NCBI GenBank assembly: GCA_004294195.1
Contig: REAQ01000108.1
Span: forward strand, 1 to 25,182
Source: Sphingobacteriales bacterium
Lineage (GTDB): Bacteria > Bacteroidota > Bacteroidia > Chitinophagales > Chitinophagaceae
Direction: 5' to 3'
Length of the DNA stretch: 25,182 nucleotides
The stretch's first letter is position 1, and each line of letters opens with the position of its first letter. The position numbers and the translations under genes were made by a program. The notes beneath the pieces were generated by a model. That model ran no database searches and was not told the DNA's origin. It worked only from the letters and a program-made list of their open reading frames with translations. Positions 16,031 to 23,389 of the stretch are shown one piece after another.

Positions 16031-18652
16031 TTAGTTTTCCAAAAGCCCCCGCACTTGCGTAATCACCGCCTCTAACCCACCAACATCTTGTCCACCCGCC
16101 GTGGCCAGGTTTTTCTGCCCTCCGCCACCGCCTTTGATCAAGGGCGCAACAATATCTTTGATGATCTTTCCTGCATCCAGCTGCCTGGCGGCAACTACTG
16201 TGTCAGAAATGCTGATGGCTACCGATGGCTTTCCGCCAATATTTGCCGCAAGCACTACGAGATGATCGTGCAGGTTATTCTTTAGGTCGAAACAAATTTT
16301 CTTCAGCGCATCTGCATGCGGAACCTCTATGATCTGACCAATGAAACTGACCTGGTTGATGATTTCATCTTTCTGCATCAACTCATTTCTGATTCCTACC
16401 AGCATCCTGTTCTCGAGATGTTCTACTCTTTTTTCCAGCAGAGCTTTATCGTCCAGCAATTTCTGGATCGCCTTCACCGGGTCACTGGCTTTTAAAACAG
16501 TACCCACTTCTTTGATCTTGCTGATCTGGCCGGAGAGATACTGCAATGCTTTATATCCTGTATACGCTTCTATACGCCTCACACCGGCCGCCACAGCCGC
16601 TTCAGCAAATATGTGGAACATCCCAATCATTCCCGTGTGCATCACATGCGTTCCTCCGCAAAGTTCAATGGAATAGGTTGAATCGATGACCACTACGCGA
16701 ACCTTGTTGCCATACTTCTCTCCAAACAATGCCATCGCACCCAACTGCAAAGCTTCTTCCTTCGGCATCTCTTTGATCACCACCGGAATATTTGCTCGGA
16801 TCTTTTCGTTCACCAGAAACTCGATCTGCCGTAGCTCCTCATCGGTCACCTTGGCCATATGCGAGAAATCAAATCGCAGGTATTCATCGTTCACCAATGA
16901 TCCTTTCTGCGCCACATGCTTTCCCAATACGGTACGCAAGGCCGCATGCATCAAATGCGTGGCCGTATGATTGTACATGATATTCAACCTGCGCTCCGCA
17001 TCTACTTTGGCCACCACTTCCCCTTCAAATGATGAAGGAATACGATCCGTAAAATGTATGATAAGATCGTTCTCCTTTTTGGTATCCAACACTTTCACTA
17101 TCTCACTACCCCACACCAATTCTCCAACATCTCCAACCTGTCCGCCACTCTCTGCATAAAATGGTGTAGCCTGCAGTACCATTTGGAATTGCTCCTTTCC
17201 TTTCGCATTTACTTTACGATATCGAAGTAGTTTCGTTCTCTCATACAATCGGTCGTATCCCACAAACCCCTCGCTGGCCTCATCGGAAACCAGGATCCAA
17301 TCCCCCGCATCCACTGCAGTTGCCGCACGGCTCCGGTCTTTCTGCAACTGCATTTCTTTTTCAAATCCTGCATCGTCCACTTCATAGCCATTCTCCCTTG
17401 CGATCAGCCTTGTGAGGTCAATCGGGAAACCATAGGTATCGAGGAGTTCAAATGCCGCTGCACCCGGAATGATTTTTTGGGCCGATGACTGTTGCATGAT
17501 GTCATCGATCTTGCGTAAGCCCTTATCAAGGGTACGTAAAAAAGACTCTTCCTCTTCTTTCACTACTTTAGTTACAAAATCCAACTGCTGGTGCAATTCC
17601 GGAAATACCTGTTCAAACTGTTTCGCCAGCACCGGTATGAGCACATACAATAGAGGCTGCTTATAATTCAGGTAAGAATAATAATATCTTACAGCGCGAC
17701 GAAGAATACGCCTGATCACGTATCCAGCACCCGTGTTTGAAGGCAACTGTCCATCCGCAATGGTAAAAGCGATGGCGCGGATATGGTCCGCAATCACGCG
17801 AAAAGCAATGTCTGCCCTGCTGTCACTGAATCCATATTTTTGACCGGTAAGCTTTTCCGTTTCCTGGATGGTGCCGGTAAATAAGTCCGTGTCATAATTG
17901 GAAGTCTTCCCCTGCAATACCCGCACCAGCCGCTCCAATCCCATCCCGGTATCCACATGCCTGGCCGGTAATGGTTCCAGCTTGCCATTCTTCAACCGGT
18001 TGAACTGGATAAATACATTATTCCATATTTCGATGACCTGCGGATGGTCAGCATTCACCAGGTATCTCCCGTCTTTCTCTTTTCTTTCATGATCGGGCCT
18101 GCAATCCACATGTACTTCGGAACAAGGACCGCAGGGTCCCGCATCTCCCATCTCCCAGAAATTGTCTTTTTTGTTGCCGAGGAGGATCCGGTCTGCACTG
18201 ATCCATTTGCTCCATTCTGCCAACGCCTCTTCATCTTTAGGAATCCCCTCTTTTACATCGCCCTCAAATATGGTGACATATAAACGATCCTTGCTGATGC
18301 CATACACTTCCGTCAGCAGGTTCCAGCTCCACTCAATGGCTTCTTTCTTGAAATAATCGCCAAAACTCCAGTTGCCCAGCATCTCAAACATGGTATGGTG
18401 GTAGGTATCCACGCCCACCTCTTCCAGGTCATTGTGTTTACCACTTACCCGAAGGCATTTCTGTGTGTCTGCCACCCTTGAAAAAGGTGCAGGTTTGTTA
18501 CCCAGGAAATAATCCTTGAAGGGGTTCATGCCTGCGTTGGTGAACAGCAGGGTGGGGTCATTCTTCACAACAATGGGAGCGGAGGGCACCACATGGTGAC
18601 CATGAGATGCAAAAAAATCCAGGAATTTTTTCCTTATTTCTGACGAAGTCAT
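16031..18652 (-). CDS. alaS: alanyl-tRNA synthetase
   Basis: AlaS charges tRNA(Ala) with alanine in the cytoplasm and clears Ser/Gly mischarging. The start at 18652 gives 873 residues beginning MTSSEIRKKFLDFFASHGHH, the usual AlaS opening; the frame runs 23 codons further upstream but that part is atypical. The class II catalytic domain includes FTNAGMNPFKDYFLG (37-51), RVADTQKCLRVSGKHNDLEEVG (59-80) and RHVDTGMGLERL (231-242). The editing domain has the zinc-binding HTATH (562-566) and CGGTH (665-669). A C-terminal DHHA1-type domain contains GGGGGQKNLATAGGQ. Length and all motifs are intact. It is divergent from the M23 peptidase gene, and its stop runs directly into repeat element C. Confidence 0.98.
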   Translation of the reverse strand: MTSSEIRKKFLDFFASHGHHVVPSAPIVVKNDPTLLFTNAGMNPFKDYFLGNKPAPFSRVADTQKCLRVSGKHNDLEEVGVDTYHHTMFEMLGNWSFGDYFKKEAIEWSWNLLTEVYGISKDRLYVTIFEGDVKEGIPKDEEALAEWSKWISADRILLGNKKDNFWEMGDAGPCGPCSEVHVDCRPDHERKEKDGRYLVNADHPQVIEIWNNVFIQFNRLKNGKLEPLPARHVDTGMGLERLVRVLQGKTSNYDTDLFTGTIQETEKLTGQKYGFSDSRADIAFRVIADHIRAIAFTIADGQLPSNTGAGYVIRRILRRAVRYYYSYLNYKQPLLYVLIPVLAKQFEQVFPELHQQLDFVTKVVKEEEESFLRTLDKGLRKIDDIMQQSSAQKIIPGAAAFELLDTYGFPIDLTRLIARENGYEVDDAGFEKEMQLQKDRSRAATAVDAGDWILVSDEASEGFVGYDRLYERTKLLRYRKVNAKGKEQFQMVLQATPFYAESGGQVGDVGELVWGSEIVKVLDTKKENDLIIHFTDRIPSSFEGEVVAKVDAERRLNIMYNHTATHLMHAALRTVLGKHVAQKGSLVNDEYLRFDFSHMAKVTDEELRQIEFLVNEKIRANIPVVIKEMPKEEALQLGAMALFGEKYGNKVRVVVIDSTYSIELCGGTHVMHTGMIGMFHIFAEAAVAAGVRRIEAYTGYKALQYLSGQISKIKEVGTVLKASDPVKAIQKLLDDKALLEKRVEHLENRMLVGIRNELMQKDEIINQVSFIGQIIEVPHADALKKICFDLKNNLHDHLVVLAANIGGKPSVAISISDTVVAARQLDAGKIIKDIVAPLIKGGGGGQKNLATAGGQDVGGLEAVITQVRGLLEN

Positions 18653-18670
18653 GCCGTTTATACGTTTAAA

Positions 18671-18702
18671 TTGGAGATTGTTCACAGGCAAGGTTATCTT
18701 TG
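18671..18702 (+). promoter_or_regulatory. Bacteroidota-type promoter for the M23 peptidase gene
   Basis: TTG at 18671-18673 and TATCTTTG at 18695-18702 are spaced by 21 bases, fitting the TTG-N(19-21)-TAnnTTTG pattern. The predicted start leaves a leader of about 90 bases before the ATG at 18798. The -7 box sits inside an imperfect palindrome (18687-18704). It is in the alaS/M23 divergent spacer. Confidence 0.5.
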
Positions 18703-18797
18703 CCCCTCCAGATAAGGGCACAAAAGTACATCATTTGGGCAACTGAATCCGGCAAAGACCCTCAACACTGACCCGGAAAATTGCACGAATCGTACGT

Positions 18798-19769
18798 ATG
18801 AAAAAAGTCAAATATTACTATAATACCCACACGCTCCGGTATGAAAAACTGGTGGTCCCTTTAAGGGTCAAGCTCTTGCGTGTCCTTGGGTTCATCGCTG
18901 CTGCCATCGTCACCGCCCTCATCATTGTTGCCTTTGCGTTCCGTTTTCTGGACTCGCCCAAGGAAAAGCTCCTGCGGATGCAATACGAGCGTTCCCAGGA
19001 AGACCTGCAATTGATCTCCGGCAGGGTAAAAGAAGTGGAAACGAAGTTGCGGCAACTGGAAGTGCGGGATAATGAGGTGTACCGTACCATTTTCGAAGCA
19101 TCACCCATTCCGGATTCCGCCCGCCAGAAGCAGTTGGAAATGGAGAACGAGATCAGGCTGGTATCTTCTATGGACGACAATGAACTGGCTTATTCGATCT
19201 TCAATACCCTCAATGTCATCTCTGCCCGGATCGAGTCCCAGGAAAAATCATATAAGGAAATCGAGGGAATGTTGCGGAACAAGGAGAAACTGCTGGCGTC
19301 AACGCCAGCCATCCAGCCCGTGGCCAACAAAGACCTTAAACGAGTGGCTTCCGGTTTTGGAAGCAGGATTGATCCCGTGTATAAAACCATCAAGTTTCAC
19401 GCCGGTCTTGATTTTGCCGCACCCCAGGGAACGCCGATCTATGCCACTGCTGATGGACGCGTAACCACCGCCGGCAATACAGGCAATGGTTTCGGCAATC
19501 ACGTAGAGATCAATCACGGCTATGGCTATGAAACGCTTTACGGCCATATGTTCAAAATCAAGGTCCGCTCCGGTCAGGTGGTTAAGCGCGGCGAAGTCAT
19601 CGGATGGGTGGGCAGCACCGGAAAATCTACCGGCCCGCACCTTCATTATGAAGTACATAAGGGCGGAAGGCCTCTCGATCCCATTTATTTCTTCTACAAC
19701 GATCTTACGCCGGAACAGTATCAGCAAATCCTGAAACTAGCGACGTCCAGCAACCAAAGCTTTGATTAG
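18798..19769 (+). CDS. membrane-anchored LytM/M23 family metallopeptidase
   Basis: This 323-residue protein is likely a peptidoglycan peptide-bond hydrolase (or regulator) on the outer face of the inner membrane. One transmembrane helix lies at about 28-50 after a short basic cytoplasmic N-terminus, followed by a predicted coiled coil (about 55-98) and a helical linker. The M23 domain spans about 183-300: zinc ligands His201 and Asp205 (FHAGLDF) and His283 in HLH (281-283), with His250 (LYGHM) and His281 as catalytic histidines. All are present, so activity is expected rather than a degenerate LytM. It is divergent from alaS and followed by a merR-type gene, an arrangement I recall from other Bacteroidota. 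Its stop codon lies at the beginning of repeat element B. Confidence 0.94.
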   Translation: MKKVKYYYNTHTLRYEKLVVPLRVKLLRVLGFIAAAIVTALIIVAFAFRFLDSPKEKLLRMQYERSQEDLQLISGRVKEVETKLRQLEVRDNEVYRTIFEASPIPDSARQKQLEMENEIRLVSSMDDNELAYSIFNTLNVISARIESQEKSYKEIEGMLRNKEKLLASTPAIQPVANKDLKRVASGFGSRIDPVYKTIKFHAGLDFAAPQGTPIYATADGRVTTAGNTGNGFGNHVEINHGYGYETLYGHMFKIKVRSGQVVKRGEVIGWVGSTGKSTGPHLHYEVHKGGRPLDPIYFFYNDLTPEQYQQILKLATSSNQSFD

Positions 19770-19775
19770 CAATTA

Positions 19776-19923
19776 GGCAATTAGACAATTTGCAAATGCG
19801 GCAATGTAGGAAGCGCGGCCGTGCATTGCCGGCCTGCGCAGAAACACGCGGAGTAACTGCCGGCGCGCCACAACGCATGGCGCGCCTTCCTTCATTGCCG
19901 CATTTCCGCATTTCCGAATTGCC
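19776..19923. repeat. large nested inverted repeat with phased octamers (element B)
   Basis: The left side reads as octamers GATTAGCA, ATTAGGCA, ATTAGACA, ATTTGCAA, ATGCGGCA (19764-19803) and the right side as CATTGCCG, CATTTCCG, CATTTCCG, AATTGCCA, CATTTAGA (19893-19932). Bases 19794-19813 pair with 19886-19905 (19 of 20), and GGCAATT (19776-19782) with AATTGCC (19917-19923). An inner GC-rich hairpin has arms GGCGCGCCA (19862-19870) and TGGCGCGCC (19878-19886) around a 7-base loop. It fills most of the spacer between the M23 gene and the MerR-type gene. Confidence 0.85.
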
Positions 19924-19991
19924 ACATTTAGATTAACATGTTGTGAATAAATTATACCCATGCCCTTGACCGCAATATCTAAATTGCATTG

Positions 19992-20705
19992 ATGCCGGAA
20001 CAATTGGATCTTTTTAACACGTTTATTGACGCAGAATCGGAACCCGTGGTGAAACAGGAAAGGGTATTGAAACCGCCTGTAAACGTGATGGCCGAAGAAG
20101 CGCCGGTGGAAACCAAAGGAAGAGAACTGCTGAAAGAGCAGGCAACAAGAATCGCAAAAGCTAACGTTGCCGTTCAGATTCCTAAAGCCCGTAACGTTGA
20201 ACATTACGAAAAACCACCCATCATCACTGTATCGGTACCCGAAGTAAAAGTGACGCCAATAGAAGAACCTATTGCTATCATTGCAGTCAGGAAAAAAGAA
20301 GAACCATCCAAACCGAAAACCAGGGGTCGGAAATCTATTAAGGAAATGAGCATGGAAGCAGACCTGCCAGAAATACCGGAAAATGAAATACTGTTCAGCA
20401 AACAGTATTATGGCATTGGCGAGGTGGCTTCCATGTTCAAAGTGAATACCTCCCTGCTGCGATACTGGGAATCTGAGTTCGATATCTTAAAGCCCAGGAA
20501 AAATGGAAAAGGCGATCGCTTTTTCCGTCCAGACGACATCAAAAATCTCCAGATCATTCACCACCTGCTCCGCCAGAAAAAATTCACCATAGAAGGCGCA
20601 AAAGAGTATCTCAAAAACAATAAAAAGTCCAAAGAAAAATTTGAGATGATCAAGCAGTTGGAACAACTGAAGCGTTTCCTTGTGGAGATGAAGGCTGGTC
20701 TGTAA
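19992..20705 (+). CDS. MerR-family DNA-binding protein with long N-terminal tail
   Basis: This 237-residue protein has a MerR-type winged helix-turn-helix at about 138-208 (YYGIGEVASMFKVNTSLLRYWE, then RFFRPDDIKNLQIIHHLL), followed by a short helical C-terminus that could dimerise. Residues 1-130 are low-complexity, Pro/Glu/Lys-rich and probably disordered, so the DNA-binding domain is not at the usual N-terminal position. The extreme N-terminus MPEQLDLF contains QLDLF, which matches the beta sliding-clamp binding consensus. The ATG at 19992 was chosen; a TTG sits just before it. No effector domain is seen and targets are unknown. The last 56 bases overlap the 3' end of the opposing mscS-type gene. 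Confidence 0.9.
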   Translation: MPEQLDLFNTFIDAESEPVVKQERVLKPPVNVMAEEAPVETKGRELLKEQATRIAKANVAVQIPKARNVEHYEKPPIITVSVPEVKVTPIEEPIAIIAVRKKEEPSKPKTRGRKSIKEMSMEADLPEIPENEILFSKQYYGIGEVASMFKVNTSLLRYWESEFDILKPRKNGKGDRFFRPDDIKNLQIIHHLLRQKKFTIEGAKEYLKNNKKSKEKFEMIKQLEQLKRFLVEMKAGL

Positions 20706-21777
20706 TGATCCGCACACTCCGTTCACTCCCCGCCATCTGAAGATTCATTTTTTCTACCGTTTCGATGATCCTCAATTGGACCTCTTCCTTCATGATACTG
20801 AAACTTTTGAACTCAAGTTGCCCGCTTAGATAGTCTACGGTAATGGTATATCCTTCCGCGGCCACATCTGCCAGAAAAACATTGCTATCAACAATCCTTT
20901 GGTCTTTCAGGATTTCTTTGATTCCAGACAGTAGTGCGCGTACCTGCTCAGCCGTATTGTGATTATCCAGCACCAACTTGAACTCGGCCCTTCGGTGGGT
21001 TCTCAGGCTCATGTTGTCAACAATTGAATCCACCATCTGCTTATTGGGGACTGTAACGTAAGTTTTCTCTGCTGTTCTGATCCGGGTACTTCGCAGTCCA
21101 ATCTTCTCAACAGTTCCCGTTATACTGTTCACCTTCAGCAAATCACCAGTAGTAAAGGGTTTATCAAAAAAGATGATGAAGGATGCGATGAGATTTTCCA
21201 GGCTCTCTCTGGCTGCCAGGGCCATTGCTGCCGCGATAATACTGAAACCCGCAAGTATATTAGTAATCTCTTTGTGAAAAACTACACTGATCATAGTGAG
21301 CGCACCAATAATAATGATCACCACCTTCAGAAAGTCTTTAAAAAAAACAACCAGCTGGTTATCATCTTGTTCTGGTGTGAGGTCTGCTTTCTTGCCCATG
21401 ACGAATGCAACATAGTCTACGAGGCGCAGCAACATCTGGAAGAAAAACCAGATCAAAAGGGTTTCGCCAATGGCTTCGGTTATATCCGGCGTCGCAATTT
21501 TTCTGAAACTCACGATCAAAATCTTCGGGAAAACAAGACTGCGCAGTGCGAGATAACTAATGAACACAAAGAGGAATTTCTCCACAGGTTCAACGATCAT
21601 ATCAATAAATTCCTTGCGTTCAATCACCCTGCCCATGCGCTGCATCAGAAAGAAAAACAACCAGGACACATAACGACCAATAAACCGCTTGAATACATAG
21701 GCCACAAGCACTATGGAAGCCACCATGGCATATTGACGTACGCTATTATCGAGAAAAATCTGCTCCCAGAAATTCAT
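20650..21777 (-). CDS. MscS-family mechanosensitive ion channel
   Basis: This 375-residue inner-membrane protein is likely a small-conductance mechanosensitive channel, releasing solutes on osmotic downshock. Hydrophobic segments lie at about 16-45, 65-90, 104-127, 148-167 and 171-190. The pore-lining helix and its continuation (AGFSIIAAAMALAARESLENLIASFIIF, from about 176) lead into the beta domain (FDKPFTTGDLLKVNSITGTVEKIGLRSTRIRT, 204-235; VTVPNKQMVDSIVDN) and an alpha/beta C-terminal domain ending in a short polar tail. It follows the beta-propeller-like gene by 34 bases and may be the last gene of the ftsH-lpxH run. The C-terminal codons overlap the opposing merR-type gene. Confidence 0.92.
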   Translation of the reverse strand: MNFWEQIFLDNSVRQYAMVASIVLVAYVFKRFIGRYVSWLFFFLMQRMGRVIERKEFIDMIVEPVEKFLFVFISYLALRSLVFPKILIVSFRKIATPDITEAIGETLLIWFFFQMLLRLVDYVAFVMGKKADLTPEQDDNQLVVFFKDFLKVVIIIIGALTMISVVFHKEITNILAGFSIIAAAMALAARESLENLIASFIIFFDKPFTTGDLLKVNSITGTVEKIGLRSTRIRTAEKTYVTVPNKQMVDSIVDNMSLRTHRRAEFKLVLDNHNTAEQVRALLSGIKEILKDQRIVDSNVFLADVAAEGYTITVDYLSGQLEFKSFSIMKEEVQLRIIETVEKMNLQMAGSERSVRIITDQPSSPQGNASVVPTA

Positions 21778-21811
21778 GCCGCAAAGTTATGGTTTTGTAT
21801 GTCTTCAGGGG

Positions 21812-22615
21812 CTAGAAGCCGCTGAAGGAATATAATTTCACGCCCGCCTCTTCTAATACGTAAATACCCTGGGGTGTGATGAAGATATCTTTATACTGCT
21901 GGAATCTTGAAGGAATAACCGTTTCCTTAATGTCAAGTGTTCCCGGAATATATTGCAGCACCTTACCCTCTTTTCTTCCGATGATCTCACTGCCGATAAC
22001 CTGCACATCATCCCAATGTAGGAGGGTTAGCTTGTTTTTCATGGCACCATAGTAATCAAAGATAAACATGCCCCGTTCTGGATCATACGCATACACGTAG
22101 CCATTCTGGTCAAACAACCGTGTGGGCGAAAGTGCGTCCTGCAATACCAGCCGAAGATCCGGCGTCTCTAATACTACCTTGCCTTCCTCATCCACTTTCT
22201 TCAGTTTGCTTTCCTGCTCATCAAAGATCCATACATTGTTATCATACGCCGGAGCAACCGCCCTCACCTGAAACATATTCTGCTTGCGAAGGTCAATCAC
22301 ATTTACAGGATTCATGAGCCTGTCCAACACCACTACGGTTCTAAAATCTTTGTAGTATAAAAGCGTACGCAAGGGATTGGCAGCATTGATGGAATAGAGT
22401 TTTCCATAACGCCTCACATCGTTGAACACACCCATCGAATCCCCCTTTACATTGAGTTTCTTCAGTTGGTTCTCCTTGCTCAGCAAATAAAGATTACCCA
22501 GATTGTCTGCCGTAAACGCCGCATAAGCGCCCGGCGCCGTACGAGTGACCGGCAAATCTCTCTGTGCAACTGCCCCTACGGGCATCAACAAGCATATGTA
22601 AAGAAACCATTTCAA
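21812..22615 (-). CDS. secreted beta-propeller-like protein of unknown function
   Basis: This 267-residue protein has a signal peptide (about 1-17, ending GAVA before Q). Repeated short strand motifs such as NLGNLYLLSKENQLKKL (38-54), NNVWIFDEQESKLKKVDEEG and NGYVYAYDPERGMFIFDYYG suggest an incomplete or small beta-propeller (NHL/WD-like) fold. No catalytic motif is visible and I cannot name the family. The start is TTG at 22615, which lies inside the lpxH stop (TTGA), giving a 4-base overlap and probable translational coupling. The only nearby ATG (22610) is out of frame, and the in-frame ATG at codon 11 would destroy the signal peptide. Its coupling to lpxH hints at an envelope role, by inference only. 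Confidence 0.78.
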   Translation of the reverse strand: MKWFLYICLLMPVGAVAQRDLPVTRTAPGAYAAFTADNLGNLYLLSKENQLKKLNVKGDSMGVFNDVRRYGKLYSINAANPLRTLLYYKDFRTVVVLDRLMNPVNVIDLRKQNMFQVRAVAPAYDNNVWIFDEQESKLKKVDEEGKVVLETPDLRLVLQDALSPTRLFDQNGYVYAYDPERGMFIFDYYGAMKNKLTLLHWDDVQVIGSEIIGRKEGKVLQYIPGTLDIKETVIPSRFQQYKDIFITPQGIYVLEEAGVKLYSFSGF

Positions 22616-23370
22616 TCTTCGTAATACTTCAGGGTTAATTCTTCTCCTTCAAAAACCGCGTAACTATTATACTTGATCCAGTCTCCAAGGTTAATATATC
22701 TGCTCGATCGGTTCAGCGAAAAATCGATGGGCAGATGACGGTGGCCGAAGATAAAGTAATGGTGATGCTTTTGCTTCAGTTGTTCTTTACAATAGGTGAT
22801 CAGCCACTCATTTTCTTCGCCGAGAAAATGGTCATCATCACTTCCTGTCATGGCCCTGCTGCCCTTACTGGAAGAATGCGCAATGGCCATGCCGAGGGAA
22901 GGGGGGATAATTCCGAATAAAAACTGGCAGACCGGATTCCTGAAGATTTTCTTCAGGAATTTGTATCCATGATCACCCGGTCCCAATCCGTCACCATGAC
23001 CAATTAAGAAAGTCTTGCCATTAAAGCTGTACTCCTGAGGTTCATGAAAAACCGGAATATTCAGTTCTTGTTCAAAATAACCGTTCATCCACATATCATG
23101 ATTACCCACAAAGAAATGGATGGGTACACCGCCGTCTGTGATCTCTGCCATTTTCCCAAGGATACGCACAAACCCTTTTGGCACCACTTTCCGGTACTCA
23201 AACCAAAAGTCAAATAGATCCCCTACAATGAATATCATAGCGGCATCCTGCCTCGCTTTCTCCAGGAAACGAACCACACGCTTCTCCCTTTCCAAGCTTG
23301 CCTTATGATCAGGCACGCCAAGATGGAAATCAGAGAGAAAGTATATTTTTTTTCCTGCGGGGATCTGCAT
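22612..23370 (-). CDS. lpxH: UDP-2,3-diacylglucosamine diphosphatase
   Basis: LpxH hydrolyses UDP-2,3-diacylglucosamine to lipid X and UMP in lipid A synthesis, at the cytoplasmic face of the inner membrane. The 252-residue protein has the full calcineurin-like metallophosphoesterase set: SDFHLG (Asp14, His16), GDLFDFWFE (Asp51), GNHD (Asn90, His91), GHGDGLG (His125) and GHRH (His210, His212). The FDFWFEY and GPGDHGYKFLKK segments fit LpxH rather than a general phosphoesterase. It starts 19 bases after the LUD-domain gene and overlaps the next gene by four bases, so it sits inside a - strand operon starting with ftsH. Confidence 0.9.
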   Translation of the reverse strand: MQIPAGKKIYFLSDFHLGVPDHKASLEREKRVVRFLEKARQDAAMIFIVGDLFDFWFEYRKVVPKGFVRILGKMAEITDGGVPIHFFVGNHDMWMNGYFEQELNIPVFHEPQEYSFNGKTFLIGHGDGLGPGDHGYKFLKKIFRNPVCQFLFGIIPPSLGMAIAHSSSKGSRAMTGSDDDHFLGEENEWLITYCKEQLKQKHHHYFIFGHRHLPIDFSLNRSSRYINLGDWIKYNSYAVFEGEELTLKYYED

Positions 23371-23389
23371 GATGCATCATCAATTTAAA

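Noticed and set aside
18653..18721. N-terminal extension of AlaS by 23 residues
   Set aside because: It overlaps the divergent promoter region, and the ATG at 18652 gives the typical MTSSEIRKKFLDFF start.
11878..19932. CRISPR array or insertion-sequence ends
   Set aside because: The octamer units are far too short and have no spacers, so not CRISPR; no transposase or target duplication is seen, so an IS call is unsupported.
21274..21825. Open frame of 183 codons on the + strand opposite the MscS-type gene
   Set aside because: It lies over the MscS membrane domain; the His/Asn-rich translation is what the reverse strand of a hydrophobic coding region gives.
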